From Parastagonospora avenae f. sp. tritici 18332-5 (Eukaryota; Ascomycota; Dothideomycetes; Pleosporales; Phaeosphaeriaceae), in assembly GCA_022559985.1 (NCBI GenBank), contig JAFJTR010000109.1, forward strand, positions 1 through 64,000: a stretch of DNA of 64,000 nt, in the 5' to 3' direction. Numbering within the stretch: the first letter of the stretch is position 1; each line of letters begins with the position of its first letter. The notes below the pieces were generated by a model that did no database searches, was not told the DNA's origin, and saw only the letters and a program-made list of their open reading frames with translations. This document shows, in pieces, positions 45,777 through 56,349 of this stretch. Both the position numbers and the translations under genes were made by a program.

Positions 45777-47368
45777 TTAAAACGCGTGCTGTTGAAACAT
45801 GGCCTCAGCCTCGGCGTACGCATCATACTCATAAATCCAAGGCTGTATCTTGGGGTGAGTCCTGCAAGCGTTAGTACATCGTGGCCTTTCCGTGCTTATG
45901 GCAGACAGCCTACCAAGGTTGGTCACTATCAGGGCCATATTCCGGTAACATTGAGCGCCCGAGTCTTTCGTCTCTGATCTGTTGCTCCACTCCGTCCGGC
46001 AAATGATGCTCCGTTCCCTGAGCAAAAGTCTCACGGACCAACTGGGCAACTCGCGGTCGGCGGATGGCATCATACAGAGCCAAAGCCTTAGGAATCTGAG
46101 TCGGCTCATTGACATGTGACAACAAATAGCCGATTGTTGCAGCATCCTCTAACGACGAGTTCGCACCCTGTGCCATGTAGGGCAGCATTGGGTGAGCGCA
46201 ATCGCCACTACACGGACATCAGTTCTGCTGCATGCGCATTTGATAGATAGAATAAACTCACGCTACAATGAAGTGACCTTCAGCAGTAGTCCAACGAGGG
46301 AGAGGTGGAACTGTTCCGTGTTGTCTCATTAGCAGACCATCTCATTGGTCGACAGCATTGGAAGAGCGATGGAGGCCTTACGGTAATGCAGGCGCCACTT
46401 CAGGACCCGGTCTGCTTCTTCGATAATGCGGGTGAGACTGACGTTGTTAAGCGTGGCGTGCTTGTAAACAAGCAACGTAATACTTACAGCGGATCCCACC
46501 CCGCAAATAGAGCGCGCATCTCGGCTAGGTCGCCTTCTACCTTGGCCATATGGTCAGGCATATCGTCCGGCACCACTAGAACTAGGTTGATCCAGCTACC
46601 GCCGCGAACACTGTACGCTACAGCATGTACGCCTGGTCCGACCCAGATATGGATGCCTGGAGTCTCGAAGTGCTTCGCAACCTGGGCATCAAGTACTTTG
46701 CTTCTTTCTAGCACGATGCGGTAGGCTAGATCCCCGGTAGGCAAAGGACGAACAGTCTGCTCCGTGGCTGTATTGAAAAGGGCCTCTCGAGCAGCAGACC
46801 ACAAGCCATCTGCAGCGAGAATGAGGTTGCCACTCAGTACCTCACCCGTGTGCAACTCGGCAGCAGTCCTGTCGACATGTACACGGACTACTCGCGCGTC
46901 CATCCGTATGACGGCCTCGAGTTGGCGTGCGCGCTGAGCCAACGAGCGCTGCAGGTCAGCACGATGCAGGCACCAGTGTGGGCTACCGTAGCGCTGCTCC
47001 AGCTCCTTGGCGTAATTATCCCGCCGCGCCAGGGGCTTGCCATCAAAGCGAGTGATGGAAAAAGTCGCCGGTGGCGTTGCGGCTGCAGTGCCTGTCAGCA
47101 AGCCGTCGACGCCCCATGCACGCAACAAGCGTGTGCCGTTCGGTGTGATCTGCAAGCCTGCACCGACCTCTTCCAGTGCCGGGACGCTTTCGAGAACCGT
47201 CACTTCATGCCCAGCGAGACGCAGGGCAATCGCGGCGCCAAGGCCACATATTCCTGCACCAATGATGACTATATGCAAGCGACAAGTGGTGGTCGTACGA
47301 ATTTGGCGCGGGTTGACCGGTGCAACGCGATCGGCAGGGCTGATTGGAGACTTCATCGCATCTGGCAT
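45777..47368 (-). CDS. FAD-dependent monooxygenase, salicylate hydroxylase type (cluster gene)
   Basis: There are five exons: 47368-46488, 46437-46382, 46310-46262, 46207-45914 and 45861-45777. The internal exons of 56 and 49 bp join in phase (CT|T, C|TT, GC|T, TG|G). The product is 454 residues. The FAD-binding glycine motif is at IVIIGAGICGLGAAIALRLA, with ES as the acid residue that follows. AADGLWSAAR is the DG motif, and AGDCAHPMLPYMAQGANSSL is the GD motif that binds FAD and the flavin pyrophosphate. It should hydroxylate an aromatic ring, possibly with decarboxylation as in salicylate hydroxylases. Convergent with the O-methyltransferase (103 bp apart) and in tandem with the DAHP-synthase homologue. 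Confidence 0.94.
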
Positions 47369-47456
47369 GGTCGCAGTGAGATGTGGTACTTCTGCTTTGG
47401 AAATGTCTGGTAAGATCTCTGTTGAGGTTGTTCAACTTTGCCTCTGCCACTTGGGC

Positions 47457-47464
47457 TTTTTATA
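47457..47464 (-). promoter_or_regulatory. TATA box of the FAD monooxygenase
   Basis: TATAAAAA on the minus strand, about 90 bp upstream of the start codon at 47368. Similar TATA-to-ATG distances occur at the DAHP-synthase homologue, laccase and MFS genes. Confidence 0.55.
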
Positions 47465-47710
47465 CGGTGTCACTCCGATCCGTCTGACATAACAACTGCA
47501 TATGTAGTTACACGCAGCAAGCCACAGAAGCACCATGCAGCCAAGACACCGACGTCTTACTTCAGCAATTTACATGAAATGAATGGAGTTTGATGCGGGC
47601 ATGCACTTTTAGTCTGTGGACTTGTGGAACAGATTGTCGGAGCAAGCATTCCACGATTGTGCCACCCCATTGCACTCAGTTGATCTAAAACTGGCAGCCA
47701 GCGACTCTAA

Positions 47711-48954
47711 CTACAATGAAGAATTCGTGCCGCGTCGCTCGCATATCGCCGCGGCCAAGTCTTCTAGAGCTAGCAAGATAGCCTCCCAATCCACGCACTC
47801 ATCGTGAACATTCTCACACCGCATGCTCTCTTGTTGGTCCAAGATGAACAGTTCTCGCACCTTGGATTGCATCGTGACCCCAACAATGCCTCTCTCGCCA
47901 GCTGCAACATGCTTACAAACCTTCTGTACTGATCCGAGCTGGTGTTCTATGCCTTGATCATCTGTTGGGCTTCAGTGTCAGCAGTCTGTGCGGTCCGACG
48001 CGTGGCAAAATTTGGCGAACTTACGTCGAGAGCAGTCTATCACCACTACTGGACTCTTCTGCACCATGCGCAGCTGCTCAGTCACATTGCTGACAAGATA
48101 CTCGTAATAGTCACTGTCAAGCGATCCGCCCTGCAGGATAACAAAGCAATCGTTGTTTCCAGGCGTCCACGCGATCGCGGTGCGACCCTCCGGTGTGGCA
48201 GAAATGTAATGATGTTCTGTGGACGCGGCATCGATCGCGTCGATGCTGGTCTTCAAGTCTCTACCAGAGTCATTAGTAAAGCCCACTGGAAATTCAGCGC
48301 CAGAGGCCAGTTCTCTTTGTAGAGACTCAGCCATCCGAGCCCCGATGACCCCTCCTGACACCAAGTCGGCCAAGTAGAGTGACGGAAGGGCTCCCACTAG
48401 CTCAGTTGTCACAGGAAGGCCCATAGTCGTGATATCGACAAAGAGTCGTCGTGCCAGCTGAAGTCCCTCATTGATCTTGAAAGAACCGTTCATATGAGGG
48501 TCGTTGAGGATACCTTTCCAGCTGTCCGCAGTGCGAGGATGTTCGATATTGCATCTCATAACAATGAAAATATCCTTTTCGAACCGCTTGGCCGCCTGGT
48601 GGAGCTGAGTGGCGCACCTCAGCGCGCTCTTTGGGTCCTGTAGAGAGCAAGGCCCGACTATGACCAATAGGCGGTCATCCCTCTGATGGATGATGTTTGC
48701 GATCTGGTCTCGACCCTCTCTGACTGTTTGGGCTGAGGCGCTTGTCTGTCGATCGAGATCAAAACTCCAATCTCTCCAGCACCGAAGATGATTGACCTAC
48801 TTGGGGCACCTCAAATTTCAAAAGATCGGGTGAGTAGATAGGCTTGTAGCGAATCGCTACAATCAAGCTCAGTTCTGTTCATGACTATATCGCCTTGAGA
48901 TCAATGCACTTACCGGAGTTGACGTCAAGCTTGGCCTGTATCATCTGCGCCATT
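47711..48954 (-). CDS. DAHP-synthase homologue with altered active site (cluster gene)
   Basis: There are four exons: 48954-48915, 48856-48801, 48745-48025 and 47961-47711, all with canonical splice sites and matching phases. The product is 355 residues, like fungal ARO3/ARO4. The class I fold is clear: VREGRDQIANIIHQRDDRLL, LVIVGPCSLQDPKSAL, SFKINEGLQLARRLFVDI and YLADLVSGGVIGAR. However, compared with E. coli AroG from memory, several key positions differ. Lys97 is His (IEHPRTADSWKG). Lys186 is Thr (PVGFTND). Arg234 is Gln (VILQGG). The metal ligand His268 lies in the altered DCSRHD, and Glu302 is Gln (GVTMQSK). Cys61, Arg92, Arg165 and Asp326 (HDECVDWE) remain. It may be a pseudoenzyme or catalyse a new reaction. 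It cannot be assumed to feed the shikimate pathway. Confidence 0.93.
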
Positions 48955-49492
48955 TTCAAGAGATTTTGGGTTGTGGGTGGTCTGGTGGGTTGGGTTCTAT
49001 TCCAGAGGCGCCCCGGAGCTCGGCTGGGGACCGCCTTTATAGCGAATTTCGCAGCTGATCGGTGACACTGCTCCGATTTGACCTATAGTATGTCTCCGTG
49101 TGCGACCACGTGCGCCACGTTCGATAAGCTGCACGTGTTGTTCTAAACCAGGACCACTTCCTTCCTGACTTCTCACTGCGGTTGGGCGGCTCTCGCGAGA
49201 CATCCAACAAAGCCTCTTTGCTTTTACACTCATAACGGGATCCGCTGCCCCGTCGAGGCTTCAACCCCTCAGCGCTAACGATTCACTGAACCCCGAAAAA
49301 TAGTCCAGGGAAAGACCTCAGCGTCGAAATGGCGTTCTTTTCTAGGGCTAGAGCTACGGACTTCGGATTCTGCGAGCGTGTCTCATTGTATAAAGGGAAT
49401 TGTCGACTGCACTGGCAAAGGAGCAAGCAAGTTTGCACCTGCTACCACTCCCCGAAAATTCATCATTCTTAGCCATGTGCCGTATTTCAAGC
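48955..49492. promoter_or_regulatory. Divergent promoter of the DAHP-synthase homologue and laccase
   Basis: 538 bp between divergent ATGs. TATAAA on the minus strand (49036-49041) is about 82 bp before the DAHP-synthase-homologue start. TATAAA on the plus strand (49389-49394) is about 100 bp before the laccase start. Two CACGTG palindromes (49107-49112 and 49132-49137), 25 bp apart, lie in the middle and are candidate activator sites for both genes. Confidence 0.6.
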
Positions 49493-51745
49493 ATGATTAT
49501 TCTCAATTCCGCAATCCGGATACCAACTGTAGGCTTTCTGTCTCTACTGTTTTTGCTCTTGGGAGTAACAACGATGTAAGAGCAACCTGACGCTCGCGTA
49601 CGATGTATTTAACAGGGTGTAGCAATGCACAAGACGAGCCTATCAACGCGTATGGAGATTTGGACTCGCAAACTTACCCCTTCTTTATCCAAGACAAGGT
49701 ATGTCTCATGCCACTTAGAAAATGCGCTTCACTAACTAGATACAAGAGTGCTCCACCTCCGGCATGGGTTTCCAACAAGAGTAATATACATTGGAACAGA
49801 TACGGTCTCATTTGACTAATTGCAATAAGCGGAATGGTTCGATCCTGGAAAGATGCCTGAGTCGACTCGTACAAGGAAATATGATTTCACCATTGCGAGG
49901 GGTCTTGCATCGCCGGATGGCTACCAGAAGCAAGTCATGCTCATTAATGGACAATTTCCAGGGCCCATGATCGAAGCTAACTGGTGAGTTGCTGTCTGAG
50001 ATCCCTTAGCTACGACGCTAATATGTAGTAGGGGGGATTGGATTGAAGGTGAGCCGGCGGCCTGGTGCCAGCCTCGACGCAATATCTAACACTGATAGTT
50101 ACTATCCACAACAAAATTGTCAGTCCGGTGGAGGGCACAGCTATGCATTGGCACGGTTTTCTCCAGACGGACAGCCCATGGATGGATGGTGTTCCTAGCG
50201 TCTCACAGTGTCCGATTGCCCCTGGTGAGAGCTACACGTAAGCATTCCTTTCCCAACAACCCGAAGTTCTCTAAGGACCACCATAGCTACCGTTTCCGGG
50301 CAGATCGATTCGGATTCTCATGGTATCACTCACATTATTCAGCCCAATATGCAGGAGGTCTGTTAGGTCCGATGTTGATTCACGGGCCTTCCCATGTCCG
50401 CTACGACATCGACCTTGGACCAGTCTTCATCACGGACTGGTATCACAAGGAATACTTCGACATTATCAAGGGTATTATGAGTGTCGACAGAACCTTCTGG
50501 GACATTGCATCACAAAGCAACTTGATCAACGGTAAAGGTCAATACAACTGCTCCAAAGTGACGGACGGTACTCCGTGTGATCCTGCGAAGGCAAAGAACG
50601 CGCGTTTCAATTTCAAATCTGGCAAAACACATTTGTTGAGACTAGTGAACGCCGGCGCTGAGGGTTTCGAGTATTTTTCCATCGACGGGCATCAAATGAC
50701 GGTCATCGCTAATGATTTCACACCCATCAAACCCTATAATACCACAGTCGTAACTTTGGGTATCGGGCAACGCGCCGACATACTGGTTCAAGGTACTGGC
50801 AGTTCCGGTGATTCTTACTGGATGCGCGCAAACAACAGCTACATCTGTGGTCAAACAGAAGTTGGTGAAGCATTAGCTGAAGTACGCTATGAGAAGGCCG
50901 ACCTGTCCAAGCCACCAAAATCTCGAGCGCAGCCATTTGTCGATCCAGGAACCTGCAGAGACGATCCGCTCGAATCAACCATCCCATACTTCCCTGTCAA
51001 GGGCATCGCTAACCCTGACACTATCATCGTGTACAACATCAACAAGACGATCAATGCAACTGGCCAGCAAGAGTGGCAGGTCAATGACTCCGCGTTTCGC
51101 GGCAACTACAACAATCCTCTAATGCTGCTTACCCAGCAAGGCAATACCAGCTATCCGGACGACCCAGAATGGAACGTGTACAATTTCGGCAAAAATAAGA
51201 CTGTGCGCATGATCCTCAATAACATTTCTCCATTCTCGACACGATTGTCACACGTAAGTCCGAAGATGAATTTGGGAACATTCTATCATTGAAGCAGCCT
51301 GAGCTAACGCTATCTAAGCCAATGCATCTTCATGGACACGACTTTAACGTCATTTCGGAGGGTCTGAACCGCTGGGATGGAACAAGCTCCGTCCGACCCT
51401 CAAACCCGATGCGCCGCGACACAGTCATGTTACCCCGCGGCGGCTACGTTGTAATCGATGTGGTGATGAACAACCCTGGTGTTTGGCCCTTTCACTGTCA
51501 TATTGCCTGGTTTGCGCTCTTCTAATCCCATTCTGAACACCCCAACTAACAAGAGCAGGCACGTGAGCGAAGGCCTCTACATCAACATCATGGACCAGCC
51601 CCATAAGTTCAATAGCAAGGAAATTCCGAAGGCAATGGCACAGACGTGTAAGGCTTGGAACAAGTATACTAGTACCAATGTTGTGGAGCAGATTGATAGT
51701 GGTTTGCGTATGATGGAGAAAGAGCGTAGTGTCCTGGTTGTTTAG
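49493..51745 (+). CDS. Laccase / multicopper oxidase (cluster gene)
   Basis: There are nine exons: 49493-49575, 49623-49698, 49747-49780, 49830-49983, 50032-50048, 50099-50237, 50287-51253, 51319-51509 and 51559-51745. Exon 5 is only 17 bp. All phases agree. A signal anchor or signal peptide opens the protein (TVGFLSLLFLLLGVTT). All four copper motifs are intact: MHWHGF, WYHSHYSAQ, PMHLHGHDF and FHCHIAWHVSEGL. The last places Leu at the axial position of the type 1 copper. EWFDPGKMPESTRTRKYDFT is typical of the fungal ascorbate-oxidase-like branch. It should oxidise phenols and couple radicals, outside the cell or in a secretory compartment. It is a likely dimerising or late-tailoring enzyme of the cluster. 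Confidence 0.94.
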
Positions 51746-52033
51746 ATTTCTGGGCGAGGCTCGGTTGTAAGCATTTTGCTTCCTCATTCTGGCAATTATT
51801 TCACCTTCCAAGGTTGGAACTTATAGACTGCCGTCCACATCTACTTCAAAGCTTGCCAGAACCGCCTTTTCTAATTAGCTACCTTGATACTTTCCTTACA
51901 GCGTTCCTGATTTTGTTGTCATCGGGCGCACACTTCGAAAATCAGCGCTCAATACTTTTCGTTCAAATCATTATCTCGTTGATACGGTTTGAAAAGACAC
52001 TCATTACTATCTTTCCCATTGATGGAAGTCAAT

Positions 52034-53279
52034 CTAAATCGCCCCTAATGACAACGCTTCTCGCCTTCCTGTACTCTTGAGGTCTAGATATGGTGCTTCA
52101 CCCAGACTGCAAACGCGGTCTCCTGCGCGAGGGTCGTTGTAATCGTAAGTTGCGCAATGCCACGTGCTCCGGTTGTCCCAAATCGCCAGATCGTTTCTTC
52201 GCCACTTGAAGCGCACTTGCGCATCGTGATTTTGAGTGAGCAAGTTAAAGAGATAGCTGAGCAGAACGTCTGACTCGTCTTTGGTAACGCCGTTGATGCG
52301 CTTGGTAAAGCCCTTGTTGACGTAGACTGACTTCCAGCCGGTTACAGCTGCTACTCTTTAGCTACTACTGCTTGTTCCGGTTGATTTATGTGACTTACGA
52401 TTTGTGCGAACGACTGGATGGACAGCTGTCAAGGCTTCTCCAAAGTTCAGCGGGTTGCCTCGGATGCCCTTTCGGATCGGGTTGCCAAGTCGCTCTGCCT
52501 CTTCCAGGAAGAACTTCGCGTCATGTGTTGCGGTCAACCCCTCCAAAAATTGCTGCATTGCTGGCGACAAGCGATCATAAATCTCATAGCCTGACGCCCA
52601 AAGCGTGTCGCCGCCTGTTGCTGGAAGCGTATGGATCTTGAGCATGGCATAATCTGAAGGCACAGGCTCAAAGGTTATGTCGGAATGCCATCCAGCTGAA
52701 GCAAATCGACTGACGTCGGATAACTGATGGGTAAGTCCTCCGCCCTTCTTTTGCTTTTCGCTACTGATGACAGAGATTTGGTCGCCAAGCTCAGACCCTT
52801 CCTCGGTCAACGGATGGACATGAAGATCTGATGATTGAGGCTGAATACTGTCAGTCGTCTTGAAATGCAATTGAGTGCATGCTTGAGACATACGCATCCT
52901 GCAAGCTGCGTTATCCGAAGCATGAGATCCTTCATCTGGTTTGGCGTGACATTTTGGTTTCGCAAGAAGACAACGCCCCGTTGCGACACTATGAAATAGT
53001 CAGCGATGCGCACAGACATTACGGTGTAACTCGAGTCATACCTGTAATAGCAAGATCTCTTATTGTTTCGTCGCTTCCGTTCAGTAAGTCAGTTACTTGG
53101 AGACCTTCAAATTCTGTTCCGATTATTGGCGTCACATCCTGGTGTTGGTACACCTCGAGCGATCCAGAATACTGCAACGGCTTTGACTGTCTTGGTCGAG
53201 CACTCTCATGGCCGCCAAGGATATTTGGAGGACTACCGTCATACTGCTCCTCTGCGTGTACTCGCTTCAAAGAAGGCAT
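52034..53279 (-). CDS. TauD/TfdA-type Fe(II)/2-oxoglutarate dioxygenase (cluster gene)
   Basis: There are four exons: 53279-53042, 52988-52894, 52840-52399 and 52347-52034. Phases fit (G|TG Val, phase 0, C|CT Pro). The product is 362 residues. Iron ligands are in GWHSDITFE (His-X-Asp) and STWHCATYDY (distal His), and DPRAGDRV carries the Arg that pairs with 2-oxoglutarate. Other TauD-family marks are GVVFLRNQNVT, SSDLHVHPLTEEGSELGDQI and ATGGDTLWASGYEIYDRL. The N-terminal 60 residues are an extra, family-typical lead. Fungal members hydroxylate sulfonates, amino acids or secondary metabolites. The surrounding genes favour the last option. The promoter is shared with the MFS carrier at 53813. 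Confidence 0.93.
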
Positions 53280-53812
53280 TTTGATGACAGGATGCGGTGT
53301 TGTCAAAGGCGGTTTTGAACAGTTTACTAAAAAGTGGCGTTTTAACGTCGAACCCGCGTTAGTGGTTTTAAGCTCCAGCAACCTGGAATCGATGCTTTGG
53401 TTGCCGAGAGCATCTTATGGTTTGTCGGAACACGAGGTCGCACTGGTGGCAGAGCGTCCCTGATGCATGTAAGCGAAGCACGTCATCGGCGGTATGCCTC
53501 GATACGCGACTAGTACGGATATTCATCGACATCCGCACGTGGGAAGTAGCGTTGAGAGGGTAGGGATTACATTTCCGGTCCGAGCCCCTTGAAGATGCGG
53601 GGACACCTTGGCGGTCAAGAGGAATGTCGAGCCGTTCAGATGCGCCTCGGCCGTTCGGTGTCATTGCTACGTTTAGACAAGGCGGTGATGGCGACGCCAC
53701 GGACGGTAATTGCGACATTACGGTTTGTGGCATTATATAACGGTACAGCAGTCAGTAGGCGTCGTTAAGCTCCAGGTTTCGCATCGTTTGCTCTGTTAGT
53801 GTTGTTGTTACG
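53280..53812. promoter_or_regulatory. Divergent promoter of the TauD enzyme and MFS carrier
   Basis: 533 bp between divergent ATGs. TATATAA at 53734-53740 lies about 75 bp before the MFS start. No other gene recognised. Confidence 0.55.
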
Positions 53813-55600
53813 ATGGGTCAGGACATCGAAGCCGTGCCGCAGGCGCGGATCAGCGAAGACGGAAACTCACTCAAGGCGCCTACAAGAGTTGGAAGAGAAG
53901 AGCTTGCGGACATTGTGCGACCGCATGAGAGCTACGAAGGTCTTCATCGATTTGATCCAGAGGCATCATGGACCATAGAAGAAGAGCGCAAGGTTGTGCG
54001 GAAGACAGATCTCCGCCTCCTCAGTTGGCTATGTCTCATGATGCTAGTATGGAATTTTGTATCAACGGTCACATTGAATGCGCTGACAAACTTTAGGTAC
54101 TACAATTGGACAGAGGCAACGTGTCCAATGCTCTTGCCGATAATCTGCTGAACGATCTTGGTCTGACCAGTGACGATTACAACAACGGCACAACCATTCA
54201 ACTCCTGGCCTTTCTCACGGCTGAATTTCCGGTCCAGTTCCTCACCAAGCGATATGGCTTCAAACATGTACTTCCCACCATGATGATGGGTTGGGGAATG
54301 GCATCTTGGGGCCAATCCTGGATGCACGATCGCACTTCCTGTACGCAATGTTCTTCTATGAGATGCATGTAAGATAAATGCTAACATCTTGTGTCGAGTT
54401 TAGTCTACCTAGGACGCGCGGCGATCGGATTCTGCGAAGGCGGCTTCATCCCCGGAGTCATTCTCTTCGCAACCTACTTTTACAAGTCCAAAGAGCTATC
54501 GATAAGACTCGCAGCATTCTGGTCCTCGCTGAACGTTGCACGTGTCATCTCTGCGTTGCTCGCCGCTGGTATTCTTGAGATGCGCGGAATCGGGGGAAAG
54601 CCTGGATGGTTCTGGTTGTTCTTACTCGAGGGGCTTTTCACCGTCGTTATTGCTATCCTCTCATACATGTATCTGCCAGCCTCCCCGACGTCGACCAAGA
54701 ATTCGCTATGGCGTAAATCATGGTACACCGAGCGCGAGGAAACTATCATGGTCAACCGCATCCTCCGCGACGATCCAGCCAAGGGACTCACCGCACTGAA
54801 AGAGCCAGCGACGTTCAAGGATATCCGCGCAGCATGGAGTGATCAGTCAATGTGGGGATTGTATTTTATTGGTCTTGTGGCCTACAGTAAGTGCCATGCC
54901 TGCCCTGCACAAGCGAATAGAGCACCTCTCATTTCTGGCGATTTACTGACTTTGTGCCTGTGCAGTTCCCGCTTCTCCAGTTCAGGGTTACCTTACGTTG
55001 ACACTCAAACGGCTCGGCTTCTCGACGTTCAACAGCAACATGTTAACCGTTCCATCGGCTGTACTCCAAATCATCACAATGTTGGCTTTGGCATACTCGA
55101 GCGATTATTTCAACGAGCGCGCCTTCCATTGCATCCTGGGAGAATTCTGGATCATGCCGCTACTGGTCGCACTACTCACACTCCCTGACGGCGGTCGAGA
55201 GTGGGGACGCTTTTCCTTGATAACGCTCATCTCCGGATATCCATACTTCCATCCACTTGTGTCATCTTGGATTTCAGAAAATACCTTCGACGTCAAAAAG
55301 CGCGCCATCACAGCCGCCACATACAACGTAATCGTCCAGATTGGTTCCTTGATTAGTTCACAAATCTACCGCAAGTACGATGGGCCATACTACAAGCAGG
55401 GCAACTCCGTGTTGGTGGCCATCTGCGCCCTGTCGTTGATCACGTTCATCGTCCAAAGGCAGGTTCTGGTCCGAATGAATAAGAAGAAGCAGCAAAAGTG
55501 GGATCAAATGACTTCCGAAGAGAAGGCCGTGTACCAAGCCGATACAATTTCGCGCGAGCAAGACGGAAACAAGCGCCTTGACTTCAGGTTCGCGACCTAG
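53813..55600 (+). CDS. MFS transporter, Dal5/ACS family (cluster gene)
   Basis: There are four exons: 53813-54046, 54097-54340, 54404-54886 and 54966-55600. The introns are 50, 63 and 79 bp, with phases 0, T|TC and A|TT. The product is about 531 residues with 12 helices. Helix 1 is preceded by VVRKTDLRLLSWLCLM and followed by LQLDRGNVSNALADNLLNDL. YLGRAAIGFCEGGFIPGVIL is the helix 4/5 signature. The middle loop is rich in charged residues (REETIMVNRILRDDPAKGL). The tail is basic and Gln-rich. Placed among the oxidative enzymes it may export the product or import a precursor. Dal5-family carriers more often import, so direction is open. Confidence 0.92.
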
Positions 55601-56349
55601 TATATGGTCGATCACACCGCATCGCGAAGTGGAGACCGAAGGATTGGCCACGCCAACAGAAGTAGCAGGATTAAAATAGTGAAGAAATTTTCTGGTACGA
55701 ATTAGTCGGATGGAGCCATGCACGTGTCCGTATATCAGGATTCGACCCGTTCAAGGACCTTTCTACCGGTTGGCGGCAAGTTCTTCAAGATTTGGAGGCC
55801 GTAGTCTGGAAAATCTGAGAGCTTCCAGAATCCTTCCATAAGGGAAAGTTACTGTGACGCAGCTGACTTCAGATCAGTCTTCAAGCCTATCCAGGCTCTA
55901 AATTTGACGCATGGAACTTTCCATCTAGAGTCCATCTCGAGCCACATTCAGATGCTGTCGTTCATCGCTCCATTTTCACCCGAGGCTAAGTATGGCGTGA
56001 TTCTGGGGTAAAATGACGATTCCCCAGATCTCCTGTCCCGAAGTGGAACCTTGTCAGTCGGCTACATGCACCCGTCGTGCCGAGGTTCTTCCCGAACGGT
56101 CACCATGTCCGACGCAAGTTGGGCGGAAAACCTCAGCCCGAAGATGTCCCATTTTCCGAAGCTGCTTTTGAGACTAGGCGTGACCTTCGGCATGCCTGCC
56201 ACGGCTGCACATGGAAATCCCCTCGTCTCGATAGCTCGGAGAAACGATTGGCCGATTTGCATGCACCTTCGTTCGAGTTTTGTCGATGTTACTAAGTAGA
56301 TGATTGATCATTTCTTTACGACAACAGCCTAGCATAAACAATCAGAAAG
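55601..56349. other. Intergenic stretch inside the cluster
   Basis: 749 bp, no gene recognised; frames on both strands overlap near 56050-56300. Contains the promoter of the aldo-keto reductase. Confidence 0.45.

Noticed and set aside
49611..49698. Apparent stop in laccase exon 2 when splicing at AACAG (49614)
   Set aside because: Using the acceptor GTGTAG at 49622 joins the signal-peptide exon in frame, so no defect is needed.
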